DNA from: Eubacterium sp. UBA3782
GTDB taxonomy: Bacteria; Bacillota; Clostridia; Lachnospirales; Lachnospiraceae
Length of the DNA stretch: 55,775 bases
Reading direction: 5' to 3'
Assembly (NCBI GenBank): GCA_002368795.1
Contig: DFFG01000099.1
Coordinates: forward strand, 1 to 55,775
Made by a program: the position numbers and the translations under genes. Of this stretch, positions 23,377 to 32,783 are shown in pieces. Position 1 is the first letter of the stretch, and each line of letters starts with the position of its first letter. The notes beneath the pieces are model-generated. The model ran no database searches and was not told the DNA's origin. It saw only the letters and a list, made by a program, of their open reading frames with translations.

Positions 23377-25450
23377 GGATGACGGTCAGGATGAGCAGGA
23401 TGCCCACACAGGTCATGATCAGTGCGTATGAGAAGTTGCCATACAGCTGTGAGCCGGCGTAGATGGCCTGGCGCAGGCGGATCCGTCTGGTGCTTCCGTG
23501 CTCTGGCAGTGCTGCGGCTTTTTTCTCCCGCATGACGCTGTGCCGCAGGGCGAAGACTGTCTCATCGAGGGTGCCAAGAAGGAGCTTGGCGAAGACAGAG
23601 AGGGCCAGCATCAGACCGCTCGGTCTCGTGGTTGACGAAGAGAAGCCGGTATTGTCCATCAGGATATCGTTGGAGCCCATGATATCCAGCAGCCCCTGGA
23701 AGGCGGCCGGCAGGATCCGGCCAAGTACGCGGTTTTCTCCAAAGATGGCTGCGGCTGGTCCGAAGATGCCGGGCAGGAGCTTTGTCAGTACCGGGCGGTA
23801 GACAAGATCCTCCAGATCCAGGTTTTCCGGCCAGAGATTTATGTAGGAGCCGTTTCGCATCAGCACCCGTCTTACCAGTACCAGGTAGAGCAGGGCTCCG
23901 ATCCCCAGGGAGATCAGGCCGCCCTTGAGGTTGACGGGAGAGAAGGCTGCAAAGTGCAGGATGTCATGGGTGCCGGTCATGTATGCGGCCAGCGGACGGG
24001 AGACACCGGGCTGTCCGAGGATGACCATCAGCAGGGAGGATCCGAAGATCACGGCTGTGCTGAGGGGATTCATGCCTCTGGTATCCGCGTCAAACTCTGC
24101 CTGGCGCGTCGGATGCTTTTCGATGAAGATGCAGATGAACAGCTTCAGCATGTAGGCGAAGGTGCAGCCGCCTGAGATCAGGAATACCCACTCTGCTGCA
24201 CTCAGCAGGCCGTGCCAGGCGGTCCAGGCTTCCGCTCCGGCAACGATGCTTTCGTGCAGCAGCGTCTTGGAGATGTAGCCGTTGAACATGGGGATGCCGC
24301 TGATGCCTGCAGCGCCAAGGGCAAAGGAAGCCATGAACAGGGGCTTTCTGCGTCCGAAGCCCCGGATATCATCAAGTGTCAGGGTGTGCAGCTTCATGAT
24401 CACAACACCGGCACACATGAACAGCACCAGCTTGATCAGCGAATGGTTGACCATGTGAAGGACTACGCCGCACAGAGCCTCGCCGGCAGCTTCCTCGCTT
24501 CCGGCAGCCTGTAGCAGAAGGGTCATGCCAAGACCGGTCAGGATAAAGCCAATCTGGGACATGGACGAGCAGGCAAGGGTGCGCTTCAGGTTAACGGAAA
24601 ACAGGGCCAGGACTGCGCCAAGCACCATGGTGATCAGGCCCGCACAAAGGACGATCACGCCGAAGACGGCATCGGTCAGGAAAGCATTGAGGCTGATCAT
24701 CAGGATTCCGTAGATACCGACCTTGGTCAGGATGCCGGAGAGCAGTGCAGAGGCGGGTGACGGTGCGATGGGATGTGCTTTTGGCAGCCATATATGCAGC
24801 GGGAACATGCCGGCCTTTGCGCCGAATCCCAGCAGCACGCACAGACCGCCGGCAAAAAGCTCGCCTCTGGCAGAGGTCTCCCGGGCAGCCTCGCCAAGCT
24901 CAGCGAACACCAGGGTCCCGCAGGAGTGGAGGATCAGGATCAGACCCATGAACAGGATCAGACCGCCGATCACGGCGACAAAGAGGTAGGTGTAGCCTGC
25001 ACGGATGGCCGGCGCGGTCTCCTCGTGGATGACCCAGGTAAAGGATGTGAAGGACAGCAGTTCAAAGAAGACAAAAGCGGTCATCAGGTCTGCGGAGAGC
25101 ATGACGCCCTCGGTCGCACCCAGGGTGACCAGCACAAAGAACCAGTACCGGTTCAGCCCCTCCCGCTCCTCTTCGAAATATTCTTTTGAGAAGACGGAGG
25201 TGCCTGCCCACATGATGGCGGTGATCAGTGCGTAGATCTTCCGGAAGCCGTCGGTCACAAAGTGAAGACCGGAAAACAGGACGACGGGAATGTCTCCATG
25301 GAAGTCCCCGGCAAACAGGCAGAGCACAAGGAGAAGCTCGGCAGCCGATACGGCGATGGCCAGATTATCTCGGGCTGCCTCATGCTTTCTGCCGGTCAGC
25401 CAGACTGCAAAGGCAGCCGCAAATGGGAAAAATACAATTAGAAAAAGCAT
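23354..25450 (-). CDS. NuoL/MrpA-type proton-translocating subunit, last gene of Mrp operon
   Basis: The 698-residue membrane protein has about 14 antiporter-type helices plus a C-terminal extension ending in another membrane span. It contains the conserved Glu in 'FVFFELLSFTSF' and Lys in 'GAKAGMFPLHIWLPKAHPIAPSPASALLSG' region used for proton movement in NuoL/M/N and MrpA/D. The start at 25450 (ATG overlapping the previous gene's TAA, AGGGGG upstream) is preferred over the longer frame. It is the longest of four such paralogs in the operon. Without NADH or hydrogenase subunits nearby, a cation/H+ antiporter rather than a redox pump is inferred. Confidence 0.88.
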   Translation of the reverse strand: MLFLIVFFPFAAAFAVWLTGRKHEAARDNLAIAVSAAELLLVLCLFAGDFHGDIPVVLFSGLHFVTDGFRKIYALITAIMWAGTSVFSKEYFEEEREGLNRYWFFVLVTLGATEGVMLSADLMTAFVFFELLSFTSFTWVIHEETAPAIRAGYTYLFVAVIGGLILFMGLILILHSCGTLVFAELGEAARETSARGELFAGGLCVLLGFGAKAGMFPLHIWLPKAHPIAPSPASALLSGILTKVGIYGILMISLNAFLTDAVFGVIVLCAGLITMVLGAVLALFSVNLKRTLACSSMSQIGFILTGLGMTLLLQAAGSEEAAGEALCGVVLHMVNHSLIKLVLFMCAGVVIMKLHTLTLDDIRGFGRRKPLFMASFALGAAGISGIPMFNGYISKTLLHESIVAGAEAWTAWHGLLSAAEWVFLISGGCTFAYMLKLFICIFIEKHPTRQAEFDADTRGMNPLSTAVIFGSSLLMVILGQPGVSRPLAAYMTGTHDILHFAAFSPVNLKGGLISLGIGALLYLVLVRRVLMRNGSYINLWPENLDLEDLVYRPVLTKLLPGIFGPAAAIFGENRVLGRILPAAFQGLLDIMGSNDILMDNTGFSSSTTRPSGLMLALSVFAKLLLGTLDETVFALRHSVMREKKAAALPEHGSTRRIRLRQAIYAGSQLYGNFSYALIMTCVGILLILTVILISANLI

Positions 25451-26919
25451 TAAGCTACCCCCTGAAAGATGGTCCGGATGAAGGTCAGGATGGGACCGGA
25501 CCATATACCGAACAGAGGATTGAAGACCGAGAAGAACAGGATCGGCCAGAGCATGAGCCAGTCTGCCTCCCGGACAGTCGTATCATCAGCATACAGATCT
25601 CTCTGCTTTGGCGGAAAGAATGCCCGGATACTGACGGAAAGTGTATAGATCGTACAGAAAAAGGCGGCGATGATCAGCGCAAAGGCAGCGATCACGCCAT
25701 AGGCTGTGCCCTCGCCGGCGGCAGAGACCAGCAGCAGCCATTTGGAAATAAAGCCTTCGAAGGGCGGCACGCCGGAAATGGAGAGCGCGCCCACGGTATA
25801 CAGGACAAAGGTCACAGGCATCCTGCGCCCGACGCCGTTTAGCTCGTAGATGTACGCCCGGCCGGTCTGCTTCATAAAGGCGCCTGCGCACATGAACAGA
25901 CTCATCTTGATGATGCCGTGGAAGAGCATATGTGTCATGCCGGCGACCAGTCCGTCATAGGACAGCATCATCAGACCCAGAAGCATATAGGACAGGTTGC
26001 TGGCGGTGGAGTAGGCCAGACGCCGTTTGAAATGCCGCTCCTTCAGGGCCATGGCGGCCGAGAAGACAGTGGATACGGCAGCTGTGATCACACAGACATG
26101 CTGGACCCAGGTGCCGTCCAGGTATGCGGCTCCAAAGCAGTAGTAGGTCAGCCGCATGACAGCGAAAACACCGGAGTTGACCACGGCTACCGCATGCAGC
26201 AGGGCCGTGACTGGCGTTGGCGCCACGGAAGCGCCGGGAAGCCAGGCATAAAACGGAAAGATGGCCGCTTTTGTGCCAAAACCAAAGAAACCAAAAAGGT
26301 AGACCAGCAGCATAAGGGAACGGTCTGCGCCATCCAGCAGGCAGCCGCCCGGCAGGAACATGCCGTCCGCAGAAAACAGGGTGACCATGATGACGGCAAA
26401 GAAGCCCAGCGAGGCGCCGCCGATCAGATAGGTCGCATATACCCGGCCGGCACGCATGCTCTCGTGGTCCTCTCCGTGGGTGACCAGCGGGATCGTGACC
26501 AGGGTCAGCATCTCAAAGAACACGTACAGGGTCAGGATATCCGCTGAAAAGGCGAGACCCAGCGTGATGCCGTAGGTCATGATATAGAAGGCAAAAAAGC
26601 TGTCCTTCCGTGTTTCATCGGCCATATAGGAGAAAGCGTACAGAAGAATCACCGGCCACATGACCGAAACCATGCCGGCAAAGAGAATGGCAGGACCGTC
26701 GACAAACAGGCTGATGGTAAAGCCGGAGGCAAAGCTGTACAGCGTCACCGGCTCTCTGGAACAAAGCCAGATGGCGATCCAGACCGCAGCGGAGGTCAGC
26801 AGGGCGACACACTCGGTGTAGATGTTCCGAAAACGGTCCGAGGGGGCCCGCCGGGCCAGAAGCAGCGCACCGCCGGCGATGGGCAAAAATATCGGGATCA
26901 GTAAAAACAGAGGACTCAC
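25450..26919 (-). CDS. NuoM/MrpD-type proton-translocating subunit
   Basis: The 489-residue polytopic protein carries the antiporter signature: Glu in 'YVFFEMLTLVTIPLV' and Lys in 'FGTKAAIFPFYAWLPGA', with 'SVAPTPVTALLHAV' following. It is likely one channel module of the Mrp-type complex in the cytoplasmic membrane. The GTG at 26919 is chosen because GGGAGG lies eight bases upstream; a TTG one codon earlier is possible. Its stop overlaps the next gene's start (TAATG). Confidence 0.88.
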   Translation of the reverse strand: MSPLFLLIPIFLPIAGGALLLARRAPSDRFRNIYTECVALLTSAAVWIAIWLCSREPVTLYSFASGFTISLFVDGPAILFAGMVSVMWPVILLYAFSYMADETRKDSFFAFYIMTYGITLGLAFSADILTLYVFFEMLTLVTIPLVTHGEDHESMRAGRVYATYLIGGASLGFFAVIMVTLFSADGMFLPGGCLLDGADRSLMLLVYLFGFFGFGTKAAIFPFYAWLPGASVAPTPVTALLHAVAVVNSGVFAVMRLTYYCFGAAYLDGTWVQHVCVITAAVSTVFSAAMALKERHFKRRLAYSTASNLSYMLLGLMMLSYDGLVAGMTHMLFHGIIKMSLFMCAGAFMKQTGRAYIYELNGVGRRMPVTFVLYTVGALSISGVPPFEGFISKWLLLVSAAGEGTAYGVIAAFALIIAAFFCTIYTLSVSIRAFFPPKQRDLYADDTTVREADWLMLWPILFFSVFNPLFGIWSGPILTFIRTIFQGVA

Positions 26920-26941
26920 CAAAAAAGCCTCCCTTTCTTAG

Positions 26942-28393
26942 TCAAAGGTGAAACCAGCCGGCAATGGCCGAGCCGAAAAGGCCGACAGCAAGCGCGAATA
27001 CACAGAGGCAGGCCATGGGGACCAGCATCAGGGCGCTGGGTTCCAGGCTCTTTTCTGCGCCCTCCTGCTCGGGAAGATCCTTTCCGGGGAAGAAGCCGTC
27101 TACAACAATGGGAAACAGGTAGCCTGCGGTCAGCAGAGCAGAGATCAGCAGGATCACCGGCGGCAGGTAGGCAAACAGACCCCGGCCGCTGCCCACAGAG
27201 GCCATGGCCAGATGCCATTTGCTGGTAAAGCCGCCCATGGGCGGGATGCCGACCAGGGAAAGTGACGCAATCGTGAAGCACCACAGCGTGATGGGCATCT
27301 TCTTTCCGATGCCGCGCAGCTCTCCGACGTGATGGCTGCCCAGCTTATAGATGAAGACACCGGCACACAAAAACAGGCAGCCCTTGGAGGCCATATGCTG
27401 GCAGACATGAAGCAGTCCGCCCTGCAGGCCTCCGCTCGAGCACATGGACAGGCCGAGCATGATGTAGGACAGCTGGCTGATGGTGGAATAGGCCAGGCGC
27501 TTTTTGGTCACCTTTTCCCGGTAGGCCATCATAGAACCCATAAAGACGGTCAGCATGGCCAGGCAGGTCCACACGTTCTGCACCCAGGTGCCTCGGATGA
27601 AATCCGCACCGATCGAGTAAAAGACCAGACGGATGACTGCCAGGATACCGGCTTTGGCAATGATGCCCGAAAGCAGCGAAGATGCCGGTGCCGGTGCGAT
27701 GGGGTGAGCCGTCGGGAGCCAGCCGTGCATCGGGTACATACCGGCTTTGGTGCCGAAGCCGACAATGCCGATAAAGAAGATTGCCAGCAGCAGCTTTTCG
27801 TGACCGGCACACAGGGAGGGATCCAGGATGCCGCCCATGGAAAAGTCCCTGCTCCCGGAGGAGAAGAAATAGACAAAGAAGACCGCCAGCAGGCCCATCA
27901 GCGCGCCGCCGATGGAATAGAACAGGTATTTCAGGCCGGCGGAGACAGCTGCATCGGTCTGCTCGTGAAGGACCAGTTCGACAGAAGAGAGGGTGGCCGC
28001 TTCAAAGCAGAAGTACAGCGTCAGAAGATTGCCGGATGAGCAGACACCCAGCATGGCGCCAAGGGAGACAAAGAGGAAGGCAAAGAAGACCTCCTCCCGC
28101 TCCTCCATCTGCATGTATTCAAAGGCATAGAATACGACGCAGGTATAAAGGAACATGACGCACACGGCAAACAGAGCGCCGGTATTGTCAAAGGCAAAGC
28201 GCAGGCTTACACCCTCAAAGAATTCCAGAAAGGATACCGGACTTCCCATGCAGATGGCCAGAACGCCCAGCACATCCGTAACGAGTACGATCGCCCCGTA
28301 CAGCATGTGGCGGGACCGCGCATCCGGCAGCCGCATGAGTGAGGCGGCGATACCGGCGATTATCGGAAACAGGATCATAAACAGGATCAGCAT
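26942..28393 (-). CDS. NuoM/MrpD-type proton-translocating subunit
   Basis: The 483-residue membrane protein is the second of the tandem paralogs. Key acidic and basic residues are in 'YFCFEAATLSSVELV' and 'FGTKAGMYPMHGWLPTAHP', with 'APAPASSLLSGIIAKAG' after. It has an ATG start with GAGGT seven bases upstream. It is separated from its neighbours by 9 and 22 bases, consistent with one operon. Confidence 0.88.
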   Translation of the reverse strand: MLILFMILFPIIAGIAASLMRLPDARSRHMLYGAIVLVTDVLGVLAICMGSPVSFLEFFEGVSLRFAFDNTGALFAVCVMFLYTCVVFYAFEYMQMEEREEVFFAFLFVSLGAMLGVCSSGNLLTLYFCFEAATLSSVELVLHEQTDAAVSAGLKYLFYSIGGALMGLLAVFFVYFFSSGSRDFSMGGILDPSLCAGHEKLLLAIFFIGIVGFGTKAGMYPMHGWLPTAHPIAPAPASSLLSGIIAKAGILAVIRLVFYSIGADFIRGTWVQNVWTCLAMLTVFMGSMMAYREKVTKKRLAYSTISQLSYIMLGLSMCSSGGLQGGLLHVCQHMASKGCLFLCAGVFIYKLGSHHVGELRGIGKKMPITLWCFTIASLSLVGIPPMGGFTSKWHLAMASVGSGRGLFAYLPPVILLISALLTAGYLFPIVVDGFFPGKDLPEQEGAEKSLEPSALMLVPMACLCVFALAVGLFGSAIAGWFHL

Positions 28394-28402
28394 GACAGTA
28401 CC

Positions 28403-29905
28403 TCAACCAAAGTGTGATAGTCCTTGAAGGATCAGAGCGACAGCTACCCGGGAAAACAATCCCAGAAACAGGTTGCCAAAGGCAAGGACAAGAGAAGGAA
28501 GGATGACCATGGGGTCAGCTGCTTTTTGCCTGTGCCGGCCGAAAGGATCACTCTCTCCGGCAGAGTAGATCCGGATCTGCGTCCGGATAAAGTACAGTGC
28601 ATTCAGCAGAGAGCTGACAGCCAGGATCAGCATCGTCAGGATCAGCTTTTTATAGCTTCCGGATTCCACGGCAGCCTCAGCAAAGAGCAGCTTGGATGAG
28701 AAACCGGCAAAAACCGGGATGCCGATCATGGAGAAGGCGCCGACCGTAAAGAAGATGCCGGCTCTCCGATCCCGCAGGGCGCTGCCCTGCAGATCCCGGA
28801 ACCTGAGGCTGCTGCCGGAGGCCAGGGCCAGGAACGGTATCGTCAGAAACAGCAGCGACTTTGTAAAGGCGTGCATCAGGATGTGGAAGACGGCGGCCGT
28901 CAGTCCGGCCGTGCCGCCGATGCCGATCCCCATATAGATATAGCCGATCTGGGCAGCCGAGGAGTAAGCAACCATACGGTTGATGTTTGTCGCACGCAGC
29001 GCCTCGACCGAGCCAAAGAACATTCCGCAGATGCCCAGCACAAAAAGCAGATTGCCGACGGGCATCCGGGAGAAGACCTCCAGACCAAAAACCCGGACAT
29101 AGATCTTCAGCAGCAGGAAGATGTAGCACTTGGAGACCAGGGATGAGAGGATCGACGCGGAGGTCGGAGTCGCCCATCCATAGGTATCGGGCATCCAGAA
29201 ATAAAACGGAAACAGGCCGCTCTTGATGCCAAGGCCGATGGTCATGATGCCGGCCGTGATGATCAGGACGGTAAAGGCAGAAGGATCCTGCGCCAGCTCG
29301 CTGATGGCAGCCTGCATATTCATCATCAGCAGATGGCCGGTGATGTCATACAGCAGGATAACGCTCAGCAGGAACAGACCCGAACCCACCAGGTTCAGCA
29401 GCATGTAGCGGACAGCGGCCAGGGTCGTCCGTCCGCCCTCGCGGATGATGATCAGGCCGCAGGAGGTCAGCGTCATGATCTCCAGGAAAACGTACCCGGA
29501 GAAGATATCGTTGGTCCACAGCATGGCCATCATGGCAGCGGTCAGCAGGTTGATCAGAGAAAAATACAGGTTGATCTTGTTCGGGTTCACATCCATCCCG
29601 AGGAACAGCCAGCCCGCCAGCACAGAGCACAGCAGGATGATCAGGAAGCACAGGGCCAGCAGGGCTTCCAGTATGCCAGCCCGGATCTCATTGCCCCAGG
29701 GAGCGGGAAATTCACCCATGGTGTAGGTAAAGGATCCGCCGGTGTGCCAGGTATACCAGAGAACGGCAGCGGCCATGCAGATCAGGATCCCCTCATAGAT
29801 GCAGGTATAGATCAGAGCTGTTTTTTTCTTCAGCAGCATGCAGAGCACGCCGGAAAACAGGCTCAAAACGATCGAAAACAACGGAAAATTACGGATGATA
29901 TCCAA
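28403..29905 (-). CDS. MrpD-like proton-translocating subunit
   Basis: The 500-residue polytopic protein directly follows the NuoK/MrpC gene, the canonical position of MrpD. The Glu in 'YVFLEIMTLTSCGLI' and Lys in 'GLGIKSGLFPFYFWMPDTYG' are present, with 'WATPTSASILSSLVSK' after. It starts with TTG at 29905, one base after the mrpC stop, with GGAGG nine bases upstream. Confidence 0.88.
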   Translation of the reverse strand: MDIIRNFPLFSIVLSLFSGVLCMLLKKKTALIYTCIYEGILICMAAAVLWYTWHTGGSFTYTMGEFPAPWGNEIRAGILEALLALCFLIILLCSVLAGWLFLGMDVNPNKINLYFSLINLLTAAMMAMLWTNDIFSGYVFLEIMTLTSCGLIIIREGGRTTLAAVRYMLLNLVGSGLFLLSVILLYDITGHLLMMNMQAAISELAQDPSAFTVLIITAGIMTIGLGIKSGLFPFYFWMPDTYGWATPTSASILSSLVSKCYIFLLLKIYVRVFGLEVFSRMPVGNLLFVLGICGMFFGSVEALRATNINRMVAYSSAAQIGYIYMGIGIGGTAGLTAAVFHILMHAFTKSLLFLTIPFLALASGSSLRFRDLQGSALRDRRAGIFFTVGAFSMIGIPVFAGFSSKLLFAEAAVESGSYKKLILTMLILAVSSLLNALYFIRTQIRIYSAGESDPFGRHRQKAADPMVILPSLVLAFGNLFLGLFSRVAVALILQGLSHFG

Positions 29906-29906
29906 T

Positions 29907-30287
29907 TTAGCGCTCCTCCGTCTGCTGTCTGGTCAGCACATAGATGGTGTCCAGATTCAGCGTGTGATAGCGGCTGTAGAGGCGCACGGTCAGGGCAAGC
30001 ATGACAGCAGTGACCGATACGGATACCACGATGCCGGTAAGAACAAGGCCTGCGGGGACCGGATTGATGTAATTGTGTACACCGGTGACGCCGTCAGCCA
30101 GGATCGGGGCCTTTCGCCCCTCGATATAGCCCATGGAGGCCAGAAACAGAAAACCGCCGGAATCCATGATGTTCATGCCGATCAGCTTTTTGATCAGGTT
30201 CCGCTGGAACAGCAGCATGGTAAAGCCGATCCCGAACAGGATGACCGCGACCGCTTCTTCATAATTAATCAGCAGAGTGTTAAGCAC
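29907..30287 (-). CDS. mrpC: MrpC/NuoK-like subunit
   Basis: The 126-residue protein has three membrane spans and the NuoK-type pattern ('ILFGIGFTMLLFQRNLIKKLIGMNIMDSG', 'TGIVVSVSVTAVMLAL', usually 'VVGIAVTALVLAL' in MrpC). NuoK-like subunits link the antiporter modules to the rest of the complex. The GTG at 30287 is chosen because GGAGG lies seven bases upstream and it overlaps the mrpB end by eight bases; the longer frame adds residues foreign to the family. Confidence 0.9.
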   Translation of the reverse strand: MLNTLLINYEEAVAVILFGIGFTMLLFQRNLIKKLIGMNIMDSGGFLFLASMGYIEGRKAPILADGVTGVHNYINPVPAGLVLTGIVVSVSVTAVMLALTVRLYSRYHTLNLDTIYVLTRQQTEER

Positions 30288-31230
30288 TTCCGATCCTCCC
30301 TCTTCTGAACAGACTGTAAAAACCGTACATGGTACAGGCAACGACGATGCCGACGGCGATATCCAGGGGCAGGATCAGGCCGCCGCTCAGGATGGCGCCG
30401 GGAATGCCCTTGGGGATGTGGTTTTCCAGGCCGTTTGCGCCCATGAAAAAGACATAGCCCTTGGCAAAGCTGTAGAAGGCCAGCGCACAGAAGCCGACCG
30501 TCATGAACCGCTTCATCGTCAGCACCGCATCCACCGGATCAAAGCCGAAGGCTGCGGAATAGATGATCATGGAAGCACCAAGGACAGCGCCTCCGGAAAA
30601 ACCGCCGCCAGGAGAAAGCTGGCCGTTCAGCAGGACATAAATGCCAAAGACCAGAAGGCTGGGGACAAGGATAGCGCCGATACCCTGCAGGATGCTGTCT
30701 TCCTGTGTCGGGAAGTAGGTTTCCGGTTCTTTTCTGTAGTAATCATCCCTCTGCCGTCTTTTGACATCCGGATCTCTGCGCAGCAGGATCATCACGCAGA
30801 TCAGGGCCGTAAACAGCACATGGCTTTCACCCAGGGTATCGAAAGCACGGTAGTCCAGGATCATGCCGGCGACGATATTTACCGCGCCGGTCTCGGCAAG
30901 GCCATCCTCGACATACCGCGTGGTGACCTCCAGGGCACGGGGGTTCTCCTGTCCAAACAGGGGCAGGTTGGCGATGGTATACAGCAGCACGCCGATCAGC
31001 AGAAGGCATGAGGTGATGGCGATGACGGAATAGAGGATGCCAAAGCCCTTGCGCTCCATCCGGAGGATCGACAAGGTCTCCGGCTGCTCCTGCAGCTCCC
31101 GGTCAAGCTCATGCCTGCGGGCTTTGATCTCGGCACGGGGTGCGTCATGGGCCTCGGAAATATCCAGCAGGGGCTCGTAGGAGCCCTCATCCTCGTTCAG
31201 CCAGTTCCAGAATCTGTCAGTTTTACTCAT
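30280..31230 (-). CDS. MrpB-like subunit fused to an MbhE-type segment
   Basis: The 316-residue protein joins parts that are often separate. Residues 1-60 form a soluble, charged N-terminus. An MbhE-like segment follows (about 62-145, 'TGAVNIVAGMILDYRAFDTLGE'), then an MnhB/MrpB domain (about 175-310, 'LVPSLLVFGIYVLLNGQLSPGGGFSGGAV'). In classical MrpA the MbhE part is its C-terminus; here it is attached to MrpB, as in archaeal-type and clostridial clusters. The ATG at 31230 follows AAGGATAAG, four bases after the previous stop. Confidence 0.87.
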   Translation of the reverse strand: MSKTDRFWNWLNEDEGSYEPLLDISEAHDAPRAEIKARRHELDRELQEQPETLSILRMERKGFGILYSVIAITSCLLLIGVLLYTIANLPLFGQENPRALEVTTRYVEDGLAETGAVNIVAGMILDYRAFDTLGESHVLFTALICVMILLRRDPDVKRRQRDDYYRKEPETYFPTQEDSILQGIGAILVPSLLVFGIYVLLNGQLSPGGGFSGGAVLGASMIIYSAAFGFDPVDAVLTMKRFMTVGFCALAFYSFAKGYVFFMGANGLENHIPKGIPGAILSGGLILPLDIAVGIVVACTMYGFYSLFRRGRIGSA

Positions 31231-31234
31231 AGGC

Positions 31235-31546
31235 TTATCCTTCCTGCTCCTCCTTCGGTTCACTCTGGCGGCGAGCCTCGGAGAGGGCATCCTCCTTCCG
31301 GTCATCTGTGCTTCGCAGCTTGCGCAGCGTGACAAGGAACAGAATGCCGCTGACGCCTGCGCCGACCGCGGCTTCCGTGATCGCCAGATCCGGGGATTCC
31401 AGAAGGATCCACACCAGGCACATCACCGAGCTGTAGGCCATAAAGATGATGGCAGCCTGGAGCAGCGATTTTGTCAGATTGACGGAGATGGCGCACAGGA
31501 TCAGCAAAAGCAGCAGAAGCAGCTTTACGATCTCTTTTATTTCCAT
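31235..31546 (-). CDS. MbhD-like subunit (DUF4040, MrpA C-terminal type)
   Basis: The 103-residue protein has three membrane spans and the pattern 'SPDLAITEAAVGAGVSGILFLVTL' of MbhD/DUF4040, which in Bacillus is part of the MrpA C-terminus. The last 25 residues are charged and soluble. It starts ten bases before the end of mrpG, with GGAG upstream. Confidence 0.88.
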   Translation of the reverse strand: MEIKEIVKLLLLLLLILCAISVNLTKSLLQAAIIFMAYSSVMCLVWILLESPDLAITEAAVGAGVSGILFLVTLRKLRSTDDRKEDALSEARRQSEPKEEQEG

Positions 31547-31872
31547 GAGGCATCTCCTTTCTCCGTGTGTTCATACAGACGCGGATTGGTGTAGTATTCG
31601 ATCTGCCCAAGAAAATGCGAGGATACCGGTGAGGTGCACCACATAAACAACATGAGCAGTACAAGCTTCAGATCTGTCATCGTGAGTCCATTTGCGATAA
31701 GTACGGCAAGGGCGATGGAGGCCAGCCCCATGGTATCTCCGATGCCGGCAGAATGAATCCGGTTCATAATGAAACCTAACTGGTATGCGCCAAACACGGC
31801 GGAGATGAAGCAGATCAGGCTGACAATGACAAAAAAGGCACACAGGCCAAAGCGGATCCATTCCATGATCAT
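31537..31872 (-). CDS. mrpG: MrpG/MnhG subunit
   Basis: The 111-residue protein has three membrane spans and the MnhG pattern ('SAVFGAYQLGFIMNRIHSAGIGDTMG', 'LIANGLTMTDLKLVLLMLF', then 'SPVSSH'). It is an accessory subunit needed for Mrp complex assembly in Bacillus. The ATG at 31872 has GGGAGG upstream and overlaps the end of mrpF by four bases. Confidence 0.9.
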   Translation of the reverse strand: MIMEWIRFGLCAFFVIVSLICFISAVFGAYQLGFIMNRIHSAGIGDTMGLASIALAVLIANGLTMTDLKLVLLMLFMWCTSPVSSHFLGQIEYYTNPRLYEHTEKGDASWK

Positions 31873-32240
31873 CGTTTGGCACCTCCCTCTTTGGCAGTGC
31901 TGTCCGCATCGGCCGCCTTGGCTGCAGATGCCGTGTCTTTGCGGTTAAACAGATTGGCTCTTTTTTCCCGGATCGGCACATAGACACTGGCCAGGACCAG
32001 TACAGAGACAAAGGAGATCATCGCGTAGATCAGCGCCACATCCAGCAGGTAGCCCTCCCCAAGCAGGGAGGAAAAAATGACGATCGACGAGATGACCATG
32101 GTCCCGATCATGTTGATGCAGAGGATCCGGTCGGTGATGCGGGGACCGAGGACCGAGCGGATCAGCGCCAGGATGATCAGCACGGCCAGAACGATAAGCG
32201 CTGCCGTAAACAGCGTCCGGTATGCAGCTTCGATACTCAT
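31869..32240 (-). CDS. mrpF: MrpF/MnhF subunit
   Basis: The 123-residue protein has three membrane spans. 'LIRSVLGPRITDRILCINMIGT' and 'LLDVALIYAMISFVSVL' are the MnhF signature. The last 30 residues are a hydrophilic Ala/Lys-rich tail. The ATG has GAGGAGG five bases upstream and overlaps the mrpE stop (ATGA). Confidence 0.92.
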   Translation of the reverse strand: MSIEAAYRTLFTAALIVLAVLIILALIRSVLGPRITDRILCINMIGTMVISSIVIFSSLLGEGYLLDVALIYAMISFVSVLVLASVYVPIREKRANLFNRKDTASAAKAADADSTAKEGGAKR

Positions 32241-32692
32241 TTCAGCCTCCTCAGCAGGCGGAGAAAGGAGAGATCTCCCATTCCGTCGGCGTATTCTTTC
32301 CTCAGACAGTGGATGACAAAATGCCCATTCTTCTGGTCCAGCGTGATGGTGCCGGGCGTCAGGGTGATGGAGTTCGCGAGCAGGATGTTCGCGAAAGCCG
32401 AATCCAGGCCGGAATCAAATTCGACGATCACAGGCTCGGGCTGTTTTGCCGGGTTCCAGATCACGGTCATGACCTGCAGCGAGGCCTTGATGATCTCCAG
32501 GATCAGGTTCAGAACATAGACAAGAAGGAGTGGGGCATTGCGAAACAGCATGCGCTCGTTCTCGGCAGAAAGCGGGGTCATGCGCCGGACCACGGTCGTG
32601 ATCAGTGCGGCGATGGCCAGACCGAAGAGGACGATCTCCAGAGTGATCCGCCCGTTCAGGATGATCCACAGCAGAAAGAAAAAGATAAACAT
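32237..32692 (-). CDS. mrpE: MrpE/MnhE subunit, first gene of the operon
   Basis: The 151-residue protein has two N-terminal membrane spans ('LLWIILNGRITLEIVLFGLAIA') and a cytoplasmic domain with 'NSITLTPGTITLDQKNGHFVIHCL', the MnhE signature. It opens the minus-strand operon mrpE-F-G-mbhD-mrpB-C followed by four large subunits, all tightly spaced or overlapping. The ATG is preceded by AGAGAGG. Confidence 0.92.
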   Translation of the reverse strand: MFIFFFLLWIILNGRITLEIVLFGLAIAALITTVVRRMTPLSAENERMLFRNAPLLLVYVLNLILEIIKASLQVMTVIWNPAKQPEPVIVEFDSGLDSAFANILLANSITLTPGTITLDQKNGHFVIHCLRKEYADGMGDLSFLRLLRRLK

Positions 32693-32726
32693 GGCATTCC
32701 TCTCTTTTTTCGGATGATAAAAGGAT

Positions 32727-32751
32727 GCAGGCTATAATCGGTATAGCCTGC
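32727..32751. promoter_or_regulatory. perfect inverted repeat upstream of the Mrp operon
   Basis: GCAGGCTAT and ATAGCCTGC (9 bp each) flank AATCGGT, 35 bases before mrpE. With no U-tract on either side, it may be an operator or a leader hairpin rather than a terminator for the upstream HD gene. Confidence 0.5.
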
Positions 32752-32783
32752 CTAATAAGTCGTATATCGTGTTTTGGTGAGGT

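Noticed and set aside
25228..25842. Long plus-strand frames opposite the Mrp genes and elsewhere
   Set aside because: They are antisense shadows of well-supported coding regions, with Gln/His/Arg-rich, low-information products.
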